The notes: generated by a model not told the origin, from the letters alone. A stretch of DNA of 64,000 nucleotides from Thamnidium elegans (GCA_025201345.1 JAIXMG010000002.1:1178001-1242000), one strand, 5' to 3'; counted from the first letter of the stretch, positions 11,601 to 22,788 are shown. Numbers and translations are program-made.

Positions 11601-14600
11601 AACAATGGTCTATGAATAACGATAAGAAATGTGTCTTGCCTCCTGCTGTTTGTGTAGTTGCTGATACTCCTTTTAGGATTGCTTGCTCTATCAATGTATC
11701 CAATTCGCTTTTTTCATTGTATAAAACTGGTGTCAGCGAGTAATTTTTTTTTTTTTTTTTTTTTTTTCAATTAAATTATTATCTGTTCACTTATTTAACT
11801 TTTCTTTTAGAGCGCTCATAGAAGACCTTTCAGATCTTATCCAAATAAATGATAGTCATGTTTCTATCTCTGGTTTGCCCGCAGGTGAATATATGTTCTA
11901 CTTTGCATCCACTAATGGCGGAGAAAGCCAAATCAAATGTTCCGTTATTAAGGGGCAGGTTAACACGAATGAAGCCGGAGAAGAATGTGACAAAAAAGAA
12001 CTCTTTTGGTCTGACTGGGTTATTGGAAGTAACAGTTATGCAAAGCAAAATGGTACTGTAATTCAACGGCCTTTATATATATCTGATATCGATGTTTCCA
12101 ACAGTGAAAATGTTACCGTTCAATTGAAAAACTGGTCTGCTAAAACGTTCTTAATCGTAACTACTAGCACATTTGTTCCAACTAACTCTGAATCATTGGC
12201 TCGTCTCATTAACGGTCGCAACTTGACAAGACCACTTGTTCAGAATAGCGGTATTTACCAAGCCGGATCATTGTTTTTGAACGATAAGCAATTAGGAGAA
12301 GAGTATCAGTATGTCCTGAACCGTGCTAGATCTGAAAAATGGGTTGGTAGTAACTTGACGAAGCCTACATTATTAATGTTCCCTGAGGTAAGTTTGATAT
12401 AAAAAAAAAAAGGCCCTAGAAAATTATACCAAAAGTTCCAACTAATCTTCTCTTTGAACATAGAAACATGCATCTACTACTACCGAGTCTAGACAATTAG
12501 AAAGAGAAACGGCTACAGAAAAAGGAGAATATTCGTATTGCCGCGCAAAAAAAGCTTGCTTGTCTTCAAGTAAGGCATTTTGCGCTAGACAAATGTTTAC
12601 GCAAAATTTTGCTGAAACTAGCTTGGCCTTTTTGGATCATAACTCACCTATTCTTGTTCTTCCCGTATCCACTGATGGTTCTGTAACCATTAATCGTGAA
12701 CAACTTGGATATGGCGGTGACTTTATTCAAGTTCTTGCTATCTCTGGAGAACAAGCAGCTTACCAGGACACCGTAATGCCTTCTGATTTCAAATTTCGAC
12801 TCAATGATCTTCGACAAAAACAAAGTAGTAACAAAGCGCTTATTCGTTCCAAGGTTATCAAGAATCTTTTACCTAATGAGAAATTAGTCCTAAATACTCA
12901 TGAATACGAAACTATTGATAGCTTTGAAAAGCTATTTGAAACCATCAAGACTATCTCTCGAGTAGGTAGTTCCGTATCTCAAAGCTTCGAATATTTAAAG
13001 ACGTGGCCTAGTCTTGATGTTAGCAAGAAACTCGGGTTACATGAGAAGAATGTATGCTACGAGCTTAACTTTTGGTTAAAAAGAAAGGATGTCACGTTTT
13101 TCGATCAATTTGTCAAGCCAGCCATCATGGTAAGTAAAAAAAAAAAAAAAAAAGTAGAAAGAAAAACAACCAAACTCAATTTTTATATTTAGAGCAAAAT
13201 CCAAAAGAGTTTTATGGACCTTTATCTTATTGACGAAGACCTTTCTGAATTCAGTAACGATATATACAAGTTTGAACAACTATCCATTGCAGAAAAGGCT
13301 ATTTTAGCTACAACCCAATCTCCCCAATTTTTGAAGACTGTTCTTAGATCTTTCGAAGAGGCATTTGACGACAGAGTAATAGATGACCGATCTGACGCAA
13401 TTTTTGATTCAATTATTGCTGGTAGTGCTCTGGCATCTACAGAAGTAATCACTGTAACCACATCAAATGATATAGGATTGGAAGTAGAAAGCATTATTGC
13501 TTCAGACGATGATGCTGCAGGTGCTTCTTTTTTTTGTAGTTTTCCTCAAACTCCATTACCTAAGACTTCGGGATCGTTTTTGCGATCATTAAAACCCGAT
13601 ACGCTTTTTTCAACTCCAATGTCCAGTAGTATGCTTAATTCGGAGGAGAATGACGACGACGATGGTACGTCGCCTTTGGATGATATCGTAGATGATGATA
13701 TCGTAGATGATGATGACGAAGAGCTTGAGGAATTAGCTGAAGAGATGAGAGAAAGAGCTAAGAAACTTCAAAAGAAGATTACTTATGAGTTCACAAAGCC
13801 TACAAGTGAATGGGTAGAAACTAGTTATTATAACAGGCACGACCATATTGCCGTCAAAAAGTTTTGGATCGATTTCTTGAAATATCATTTAGCAAAAGGT
13901 GATTCTCAACAAAATGTATTCTTATCTGAAAACTTTATGTACTGTCTTGATAATTCTACCGAAGTATTTTTTGTATTGGGTATGCTTGATCTTCCTTTTG
14001 CTTCTGAATCCTATTGGTTAACGGAAACTACTATCGGTAACAATACTGAAGAAGAAGATGGTAACGCGGTTCAATTAGCTGTCTGTGCATCCTCCTCGTA
14101 CCCTTTGATGGTCTTCTATCGCACTTTAACCGAGAGCTCTACACCATTCCATGACAACGGTGAAAACAATATAATGCTTGGTCAAGAATTATTTTTGTAT
14201 GATGAAAATACACCAATTGATTCTGATGAATGTATCAAGATTAATCCTTTATCTAAGCACTTGGAAACATTTGTACAATACGGCAGTCATGTCATTGTTA
14301 GTAATGTCTCAGGAAAGGCTTTATCTTGTCAAGTTACTGTTCAAATCCCTACCGGTGCCATACCTTGCAAAGAGACTCCTTATTGTAGATCAAAGACTAT
14401 CTCAATTGATCCTTATTCTACTTGGCACGAAGTTACTGGTACATTTTATTTCCCATCTGAAGGTAATTTTACTATTGTTCCAGTTACTGTTTCATCTCTT
14501 TCTGGTGATAAAATTTTGGGTAAAATTGATTCTATCGACTTTGATGTTAAGGACAAGCCTTGTAATAACTCTAATGAAAATGAAAACGATGCTGTTGCTC

Positions 14601-16141
14601 AAGTACTTTCTTTATCTTCTTGGCCAACACTCGCAAGCTCTGGATCAAGCGCAAGCGTTATTTCTTTCCTTGAAGGCTATAAGAAATTGGATCGACTTGA
14701 CTTTGGTTTGGTTGGTTGGAGAATGAAGGATAGTGCTTTCGCTCGTCAAGTATTTGATGTATTATCTCATCAACGTCGTTTCTATTCTCAAACGCTTTGG
14801 AAATACGGTGTCTATCATAAATTTGGTGATATTATCAGAGATTTATTGAAATTTGATGGTAAGAACGTATTAAATAGAATAGGACAAGTATTTGAGTCCC
14901 CCTTGATTGAAAAGAAAAGAGAAGATCATTCTCAAATCTTTGATTACTACCCTCTTTTAAATGCTCGTGCTCATCCTTTAAAATCAACATCTCATGAAAT
15001 CTTAAACGATCAATTTTACCAGCAATACGATGAATTCCTTAGTTATTTAAGTCAACGCACTAGTCAACCGACAAACAACGATTTGGTTATTTTGACATTA
15101 TATTTAATCCTTCAAGATCGTACCGGTGATGCACAATTAACCTTTGCTCGTATTCAGTCCAGTGAAAATCCCACCTTCTGTCAAGTGCAAATAGATTATC
15201 TTGAAGCCTACTTGAAAACAAGAATCCCTGTAACCGATCAAATGAGTCAACACGTTTTAGATCTCGATTCTGTAAAGCAAATTGCTCTTAAGTACAAGGA
15301 ATTTGGAGTATTAAAATGGCGCAAATTATTTACTGAATTATATGAATTTGTCTGCGAAGTAGAACAAGGAGATTCTGAAATGACTGGTACCTTAATAGGA
15401 AATAGTACAAGAATACAATCTGAACCTTTGCTCGAGTTTGAAATTAACCAACAAACACAAGAATTAGTTGTAGAATTTGCTAATATAAAATCGGTCGATG
15501 TGAAGTACTACGAGATGAATACTGAGGTCATGTTCTCTACCGATCCTTTTATGAACGATCGCGTAACATCTGCAATGGACAAAAAGAACTTTACTTGGGT
15601 TAAACCCAGTTATTCGTCAAGAATTGAATTACCAGAGAAACCAGCCGTAGTAGAGAACGATGCTGATGGTGATTATGATATGATTGGTGTAGGAAAAGTA
15701 AAATCTGTCCAGACTATAAATATTCCATTCACTGGAGGAAACAAGAACGTATTTGTTGAGATCTCAAGTGTGGGTACCGTAAATGATATCAAGAGACGAC
15801 AAGCTTATTTCTCTCACAGTCTTCAAACTCATATCGTGGAATCTTTCGGTATTGTTCGTGTCATGAGTGGAAGTACCAAACGTCCTTTAGCTGGTGCATA
15901 TGTCAAGGTATATGCTCGTATGAAGCAAGGTAGAATGGTTCACTTCTGGAAAGATGGTTATACTGGACTTAACGGTGTATTTGACTATATCGGCGTAACT
16001 GAAGGAAATGCTTTAATAGGCGGAAACGAAACTGATCTCGAAACCCTGATGGATGATAAGATCGATAAATTAAGTATATTGATCATTAGTCCTGAAGAAG
16101 GTGCTGTTGTAAAAGAAGCCTATCCTCCTTTAACTGCTTAA
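8626..16141 (+). CDS. Unrecognised giant protein, 2315 aa, nine exons
   Basis: Exons: 8626-9641, 9721-10486, 10553-10669, 10732-10926, 10991-11165, 11253-11739, 11811-12387, 12464-13129, 13193-16141. Every junction is GT-AG and the frame is continuous, giving 6948 coding bases. There is no signal peptide or membrane segment, so it is probably cytosolic. The first part is helical. The middle looks beta-rich, with repeated strand patterns reminiscent of Ig-like or macroglobulin-like modules. An acidic D/E run lies at about residues 1485-1515. Near the C-terminus a segment (about 2214-2290) with I-V-R-V-M-S-G-S-T-K-R-P-L-A-G-A-Y-V-K-V resembles a carboxypeptidase-regulatory-like/MG domain, followed by I-L-I-I-S-P-E-E-G-A-V-V. 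No catalytic motif is evident and no thioester CGEQ was seen. I cannot name it; the gene itself is well supported. Confidence 0.85.
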
Positions 16142-16178
16142 GAAAGCCTTTTTTTTAACAACAACAAAAAAATATTTT

Positions 16179-16184
16179 AATAAA
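16179..16184 (+). terminator. Polyadenylation signal AATAAA
   Basis: AATAAA lies about 40 bases after the stop codon of the giant gene, in a T-rich context, as expected for a 3' end. Confidence 0.5.
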
Positions 16185-16519
16185 GTTCTCGATTTAAAGA
16201 CGTAGCCTGATTTTCATAAAAACACTTTTCTTTAAAAAAAATAACTAACAAAAAATGCCGCACACCAAGTTTTTTTTTCTCTCAGTGAAAGCGAAGGTAT
16301 TGATACGGCCTAAGATAAAACAAACAATAATAATAAAGGGAGTAAAAGCAGTGAGCACCAGCGTATTAGCTGCCAACTGAATTAAAAGTATAGATCAAGC
16401 AAAGTATATATTACTTCAGTTCCAATAAGAGCCAAAAAGTATAAAAACGAAATAAGAGTTTATGGAATCATGGTAATGCAATAATTATCAGCAATTAATA
16501 GTCTCGAGTTTTTTTTGTT

Positions 16520-16915
16520 CTTTAGAGAGGGAGGCAAAAGCATGACTCTGTAGCCTCAGCTTCCGATTTTTCTTATCATAGGATAAGGTTTGTGAATGGT
16601 GCAGTTATCCATCACAAGATAATAACCCTTTTTTCATATTTTAGTGATTGCGGACTGGTAAAAAGGTAGTTTTCGCTAAGAAAAAAAGTGGTAGCCCGTA
16701 AGCAATCTGGTTTTCAAACTGTGTCGCCATTGCAGTAAAAAAAACGATAGCCCCTTCGCTTCGCTCCGTGTATTTCCCCCCGCAACAAAGGTCCAAAAGA
16801 AAAGTGTGCGAAGTGATTGCAATTGTATCTATGCAATACACACGTTCTGGCTTAAATTCAATACAATTATTAATGAAGTCTGATTGTATCATCTTGATTT
16901 TACCTCGTCAAAAAT
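16520..16915 (-). pseudogene. Decayed DDE transposase fragment (Tc1/IS630-like)
   Basis: Reading the minus strand in shifting frames gives the second catalytic-Asp region Y-Y-L-V-M-D-N-C-T-I-H-K, then R-K-I-G-S, an in-frame stop and G-Y-R-V-M-L-L-P-P. In intact Tc1/IS630-like transposases this is the D-N-x-x-I-H block followed by the L-P-P-Y-S-P block before the last acidic residue. Upstream sequence keeps pieces in other frames, so there are at least two frameshifts. The N-terminal part was not recovered. A complete transposase would be over 300 residues. The family call rests on these two motifs. Confidence 0.6.
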
Positions 16916-17179
16916 GAGATAAAAGAAGAATATTGCGTGATATAAATATATCATACCCAGATGGATCTGAACTAGTATGATCTGGAAGTAAACCCTTAAG
17001 AGGGCCTTGAAGATTAAAATTTCGTTGAGAGCTTAAGTATGATATATGTAATACATGTATGTCTTGAAAAGGTGGCACAGAAATAGCATACAATGTGGAT
17101 CTTAATAGCGCACAAATTATTTCATGGTAAAAAAAAATGTACGCAATTTTATTTACATAAAACATGACTAAAATAATCG

Positions 17180-18789
17180 TCAGCGAGCATGCTGAACAGC
17201 AGGGTCATTTTTGTCTACCTTGCGTTTACTGATTCTGACAATAGTGGGCGTGTGCATCGATACAATACTATCCAAAGGACGAGCGGTGAGCGGAGAGCGA
17301 TTTCGCAGTTTTAGTGCGGATGATTGAACAATAGTTTGCAAGCTTCGAAACAAAGGAAATATGGGTAATAGCTGGTAAATTTGGTAACAATCACTAGGGA
17401 AAAGGACACTTTTGAGCAACACAACACGATACATCCCGTCAAATACGTGGTCCATGCAATATACATGGCAGCGATTCCCTTTCATCAGAATTCCACAAAC
17501 GTAAACAGCAGAGTGACCATCATTATTTATTGCCTTCATGGAGTCTTTAAGCTCTCTACACAACTTGAGAGTATCATTGATATGCTTTGTTTGGTTGGAT
17601 TTTGCTTCTAATGACAACAGAAGATGACCGGTTTTGGTTGACACAACTGAAAAATCAGCTCTTTTCCCATAATTTTTGAGTGATGGATCCAATCTAGTAA
17701 ACCTCTTAGAAGAGTCGAGGATCATGGTATCAGCACCAACTGACTTCGTTAATGAGCTATTTGGAAAGAATGACTTAAAGAAAGTGTCGATTGTATCTCT
17801 GACTAAAGTTGCTTAATTTAAATGGTCAGTACAGTAATCGACAGAATAGGTGTCCATTAAGCTATTTAAGATTCTACAAATAGTAGTGTCATTGGGATAT
17901 TTATCTTCGTACTCCTTGATGTATTTCTTGATGGCAGTGACATTAATATTCCTGGAAGCAAGATCGTTCGCGAATTTAATGATAAGAAGGTCTTGAATGG
18001 AATTCATGGGAGCAATATTGAAATCAGCAACTTGATCAATATCATTAAGAACATTTTGTGCTTCTTCGTAATCTACGATATCGGTGTTTAAGAAGCTGTT
18101 GTCAATCAACATTATTCCATCTAAAGCCAGTTGTTCGTGATCGTTCAGTGTTTTCAAATCTTCAGCCTTACTGATAGCTGCATCACGATAGTCGAAAAAT
18201 GCTTGAGATACATCATAGTTATTCACCAGCCACCGAACAGAGTTTTCCTTCAGCTTGTAATGATACGTATCTCCATCGTGCGTCAGATACTGTTTCGTCT
18301 CATCATAATCAATCATTGTGCTACTAGAGGAAGATGGCACAGAATCGCTGCGCTGATATTCTGATCCTTCAGTTTCATCACTACTAGACGATTCTTCTAT
18401 AACAATATCAGCATAGGTCTGTACCTGTCTCAATGCTTGTTGGGTCTCTGTGGCCTTTAGTTTTGATCTAGTCAGCTTTGCAGTTTGAACGTTCCAATAA
18501 TTGATAAAAGGCGACGATGTCAATATCTAATAACGCTTTTTAGAATAAGCTCAAAAGTATAATGAAATAATCCTACGTCGTAGTTATCTTTGATAATAAT
18601 TTTTGCAAAAGCCCTCGCCTTTTTCATTGATTCCGAATTACTCTCGCTGTCTTTGATGCTCTTGACAAAAAGCTTAAAATTGTTAATTGCAGAACTTTTT
18701 GTAGGACAACTTTGTATATTCAAGAATTTAGTTATGTCGAATGATTTATACGATGCGTTTTCAGAGAAGTAAGCGAAAAGTTCTCCCAT
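17180..18789 (-). pseudogene. Broken lineage-specific gene (one frameshift, one in-frame stop)
   Basis: Three consecutive minus-strand pieces read as one protein: an N-terminal helical part starting M-G-E-L-F-A-Y-F (18789-18520), an acidic middle part (18523-17813) and a basic C-terminal part with N-Y-G-K-R-A-D-F-S-V-V and L-E-A-K-S-N-Q-T-K-H (to 17180). Pieces 1 and 2 overlap by a few bases in different frames, which a spliceable intron cannot explain. Pieces 2 and 3 are in the same frame, separated by a single TAA, with coding-like sequence directly after it. The A-D-F...L.LEAKSN pattern recalls the D-x-K core of restriction-like nuclease folds, but this is only a resemblance. I believe this is a multicopy family of Mucorales, often near transposons; function is unknown. 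Confidence 0.7.
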
Positions 18790-19062
18790 TGTTGTATATT
18801 GATAGTATAATTATTTTCTTTTATAGAGTTGGCTTTGATAAAACAGGTGAGTAGTGATTCAGGTGACATTTTCATATGCCTTAAAACAAGTCACGCCAGC
18901 TTACGTATATATTTCAAACGTTTTTTATATGTGAATACATGTTTCTTAGAGTTTCAAACGTAGAGGCGAAACTAGATAATATGTACGAAAGGCTCATATA
19001 AAATATAGAAACACTCTTGCTTCATCTTCGAGGCTTTCTACAACAATAATACTGCTTAATCG
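18790..19062. other. 5' flank of the broken gene
   Basis: Nothing beyond A/T-rich sequence and the start of the direct-repeat region is seen. Confidence 0.4.
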
Positions 19063-19380
19063 CCCGTTCGAGTCCGCCATAATTCGTACATTTGATTCTT
19101 TTTTGAAGAAGAAAATGTAGTTGTAAGTGCCCAGCCAGGCCAGTAAATTTGGGTGATTCCTTTTTACACCTTACAACGACGGTATTTGTTGCTCTCCCTA
19201 TCATTAGCATTTGTATTAGACAGTCTGCTAACAGGGAATCACTCCAAATGCATTAGCAGCTATGTAATTTTTTTTTGTTTTTTTTTTTTTTTTTTTTTTT
19301 GTTCTCAAGGTAAGTTGGATCAAGCAGATCTTCTAATATCATTGACTAATGCCTCTATTTTGTGTCGTTTATATCCGTGA
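19063..19380. repeat. Direct repeat, copy 1 (about 318 bp)
   Basis: It begins CCCGTTCGAGTCCGCC and ends near GTTTATATCCGTGA. It is almost identical to 19432-19742 except in the poly-T tract and a small indel near the end. It contains no convincing gene; a minus-strand frame of about 60 codons crosses its start but is not maintained. Confidence 0.85.
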
Positions 19381-19431
19381 GCTTCAATCACTTTTGGTAC
19401 TCTACTCCCTTCAAACAACATTGCTATATCA

Positions 19432-19742
19432 CCCGTTCGAGTCCGCCATAATTCGTACATTTGATTCTTTTTTGAAGAAGAAAATGTAGTTGTAAGTGCC
19501 CAGCCAGGCCAGTAAATTTGGGTGATTCCCTTTTACACCTTACAACGACGGTATTTGTTGCTCTCCCTATCATTAGCATTTGTATTAGACAGTCTGCTAA
19601 CAGGGAATCACTCCAAATGCATTAGCAGCTATGTAGTTTTTTTTTGTTTTTTTGTTTTTTTGTTTTTTTTTTTGTTCTCAAGGTAAGTTGGATCAAGCAG
19701 ATCTTCTAATATCATTGACTAATACCTCGTTTATATCCGTAA
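19432..19742. repeat. Direct repeat, copy 2 (about 311 bp)
   Basis: Same sequence and orientation as 19063-19380, offset 369 bp with a spacer of about 50 bp. In this copy the poly-T tract is interrupted by G every seven or eight bases. The near-identity implies a recent duplication, or two LTR-like ends of a mobile element. No TG...CA ends were recognised. Confidence 0.85.
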
Positions 19743-19866
19743 CCTCCTTTAGTAAGTAATTCTTTTAGAATCACATTGTTAATTGCCGAACAATAAAATG
19801 CTGGAGGGTTGAATTTCTTCGCCCTTCCTCAGGATGTTTTTACTAATCGAATTCTGATTTAGACTA

Positions 19867-20849
19867 CAGTGAAGCTGGGAAGTATTGGCTGATTTAGGAA
19901 TTCAAATGGTGATTATAGAAAAATAATCTGGACCTTGCTAAAAAAAAATACTGGTCCATTTCAAATGACATTTTGACTTGAATAACAGATTATTTTGATT
20001 GCTTCTTAAGTTAACCTGTTTTTATTCCTATAATGCCAATTTAGCCTTTCTTCTTCTTTATAAATAAAAAAGGTACTTTTATTGTAACAAAAAGCAAAGA
20101 GACTGAATCAAAGAACTTTTTATTATGAAGATGGACGAGATAATGTCTTTAACGAGAATGGAGAGAAAGTTGTAGACCCAATGTAGAGTGTATTGACAGA
20201 TATTATCGATCCGAATATAGTTCTCGGCACTATAACAAGTCATACAGCCTACTTGACTGCTAAGCCAGAAGATGATAAGGATACTGAGATGGGAGATGTA
20301 TCTATAAATAAGATCAAAGTGGCGAAGGCGCCTGTAAACAGTACCTACAGAAATTACGATGACCGTACGAGAGAAGAGTTCATTGACAGAATGATGGAAG
20401 GTCCTGCCAAAAGAGGAAGAGTGACAGCAGTCGCAAGAGAATAGTTCTGCTACTCGTTGGTGGAAATAGTATAATGAAACGAACGAGGTTCCTTAAAATC
20501 TGAGAAAAATGTTGGTAGACCTAGTACATTTACTGATCAACACGAGCAACATATTTAAGAAATAGTCGAAAAAGATTCACAAATTTGTGCTGTTGACATT
20601 ATTGATTTGTCAACGAGACTTTATCTCAAAGAATTGCTGACGCTCGCAACAGTGCCCGTGTTAATGATCTTTGTGCTTTTTGCAGCAATTCTAAGCGTCC
20701 TGTCAGTTACTGCCAAGATAAAATCCACTTTTAATAAATTGCTCCAATTTCAAACGAGTCAATTAAAAAGTTAATAATGTTCAATTACCTTTTTAGTAAG
20801 CTCCAAATTGTTTTTTTATAATCACCACCAATATTTCCCAGCTTCACTG
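19867..20849 (+). mobile_element. Decayed Tc1/mariner-type DNA transposon with TIRs and TA duplications
   Basis: The left end CAGTGAAGCTGGGAAGTATT and the complement of the right end CAGTGAAGCTGGGAAATATT agree at all but one base. The left TIR is preceded by TA (19865-19866) and the right TIR is followed by TA (20850-20851), the classical target-site duplication of the Tc1/mariner superfamily, whose ends often begin CAGT. A second shared motif, GGTGATTATA, lies just inside both ends. The interior carries a plus-strand transposase pseudogene. At 983 bp it is too short for a full transposase gene, so it is internally deleted and non-autonomous. Confidence 0.88.
20193..20770 (+). pseudogene. Transposase N-terminal fragment inside the TIR element
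   Basis: An open frame (20193-20444) includes the helix-turn-helix-like part: Y-D-D-R-T-R-E-E-F-I-D-R-M and G-P-A-K-R-G-R-V-T-A-V-A-R-E. It then shifts frame to A-T-R-W-W-K, a stop, Y-N-E-T-N-E-V-P, a stop, and K-N-V-G-R-P-S-T-F-T, another stop and E-I-V-E-K-D-S-Q. This order (first DNA-binding helix, RWW, GRPS hook) is the start of Tc1/IS630-like transposases that I associate with Mucorales. The DDE catalytic half is absent. There are several stops and at least one frameshift, so it is inactive. Confidence 0.75.
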
Positions 20850-21060
20850 TATTCTTTTATGCAAGTAAACAAAAAGAAGCCATATTTTATATACACACAA
20901 AAGAAAACCCATAATTAAACTATATACAAACATCAATTCTATTTGCTACAAAATTTTATTATTATATCCAACATAAAGAGGACTTAAATTAGAATAGAAA
21001 TTGAATGGGAAATAAAAAAAAAAGGGGGAGACCAAAGGCAAGAGAGAAAAGCCCTGGCGT

Positions 21061-21960
21061 TTAGAGACGACGACCACGACGACCACCCTTTCTACGGGTA
21101 GAATCAGTGGGGATAGGAGTAACATCCTCAATACGACCAATTCTCATACCAGCACGGGCAAGAGCACGAAGGGCAGCTTGTCCACCGGGACCGGGGGTCT
21201 TGGTACCAGTACCACCAGTAGCTCTGAGCTTAATGTGGAGAGCATTGATACCGAGTTCCTTACACTTGGCAGAAACTTGTTGAGCGGCCAACATAGCAGC
21301 ATAAGGAGAAGATTCATCACGATCAGCCTTAACTTGCATACCACCTGAAATAAAAAAAAGAAACACAAAAAAGGTACACAGGAGGGGGATGTGCAAGATT
21401 TAGTCAGAAAATGCTTTTTCACAACAGTAAAATCTTTCAATTACCCTTTTTTTTTTTTTTTGCTTTTTTCATCAATTCTGTTTTCTTTTACATATATTTT
21501 AAAGAATCAATGATACAACTATAATTTCACTTATAGCCATACACCGACACTCTTCAAAAAAACGAATAATAATAAAGAAAAAACGGAACCGACAAAAAAA
21601 TCAAGGAAAAAAAAAAAAGGTAAAGAAACACATGCCGCTCGACTCTTCTTCTTTTCAGTAAAGAAAAGAAAAAGAGTGGCGTCCTTTATATATATATATA
21701 AGAAAAGAAAACAATGACTTACCAGTGACACGAGAGATAGTTTCACGACCGGAAAGATCGGTAATGTGAACAAAGGTATCGTTGAAAGAAGCAAAGATAT
21801 GAGCAACACCGAAAACGAGCTCACCTTCACGAACTTGAGGACCGAGAGTGACCTTCTCGACGACCTTGGGGGCAACCTTCTTGTTGGACTATAACAAACG
21901 GAAATGATGGATGAGTTATATGTACGGATGGATGGATTGTGCACATCAAAAACTTACCAT
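21061..21960 (-). CDS. RPS14: 40S ribosomal protein uS11 (S14), 150 aa
   Basis: Three coding exons on the minus strand: ATG alone (21958-21960), 21723-21888 and 21061-21344. The protein carries the uS11 hallmarks: [48 protein letters not shown] and the basic tail [11 protein letters not shown]. It is a small-subunit platform protein contacting 18S rRNA near the decoding site. Length matches the eukaryotic family. The first intron begins directly after the initiator ATG, and the second is 378 bp, much longer than most introns in this window. Base composition is less A/T-rich than its surroundings, as expected for a highly expressed gene. Confidence 0.95.
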
Positions 21961-22330
21961 ATTGATTATGGATTAAGATAAAGAGGAAGAAGTCTTGAAA
22001 CTTGTGAATCTATAATCTGTTTATACACTTTTTTTCTTCGGAATTGAAAAAAAGATGGATATCTTTCTGTCCGGACCGGCAAACGTGAGCTACTCCCAAA
22101 AAAAAATCTCGTTGCGTAAGCAGGAAAAATAGAAATATGCCGTATTTTACATCATTTGCCCTCTATTTAACGGAAAAGGAGATAGATTCAATTTTTTAAG
22201 TGAAAATAAAGACGTTTGTATTTACAATCTTAAAAGCTAAAGTTTATTGGATAGTAGTAGAACAAATAAGAAGAGAGATTTAAGTGTGTGTGTGTGTGAA
22301 AAAAAAAGTATGTATAAAGAAGTGACCGAG
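21961..22330. promoter_or_regulatory. uS11 promoter side and 3' end of the NDUFA4-like gene
   Basis: A 370-bp spacer. It holds the leader of uS11 and, at the far end, the 3' untranslated end of the gene at 22331. A short GT dinucleotide run is near 22285. No gene is seen. Confidence 0.4.
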
Positions 22331-22788
22331 TTATTTAAAGGATGTGGACTTCATGTCCTTGCGAGCAGCGTAGAATTCAGGAGTAGCATTAAGCAACTAA
22401 AGATATTCCATATATCAATAAAACTAGCTTTAACTTATAAACCTTTTTTTTTTTACCTTAATGTTTTGATGTTGTTGAACGCGTTGCCAAGGAAAAGGGT
22501 TGTTTTTGCGATCAATTTGAATTTCAGGATGAGTTTTGAGCAAGTAAACTAAACAAAAAAGATGTTAGGAGATATATACATATATACATATATATTACAC
22601 GCAAAGGGAATATTTACGAGGATATCTACATATATTAAAAAGAAAAAAAAAAGATGTTTAGTTTAACTGAAACATGTATATCAGCAAATAAAAAGTACTT
22701 ACGTAACAGCAGCGGCACAACCGGCACCACAGAATAAGAAGAGAGGAGCTAAAGCGGGATTAGCACGAACAAAGGTAATGAAAGCCAT
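22331..22788 (-). CDS. NDUFA4-like (COXFA4/MLRQ) respiratory subunit, 83 aa
   Basis: Exons on the minus strand: 22703-22788, a proposed 8-nt microexon 22618-22625, 22457-22548 and 22331-22396. With the microexon the frame is continuous and gives 83 residues, the usual length of this family. Recognisable parts are N-P-A-L-A-P-L-F-L-F (the NDUFA4 pattern P-S-L-I-P-L-F), a single transmembrane helix over residues 10-35, and D-R-K-N-N-P-F-P-W-Q matching the D-x-x-N-P-E-P-W signature. In animals NDUFA4 is an inner-membrane subunit of cytochrome c oxidase. Without the 8-nt exon, exons 1 and 3 are out of frame, so it is either real or another splice choice exists. It is divergently arranged with the small gene at 23047. 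Confidence 0.82.

Noticed and set aside
19050..19085. GTTCGAGTCC resembling a tRNA B box (also at about 19434)
   Set aside because: No matching A box, T-arm stem or cloverleaf; the flanking bases do not pair.
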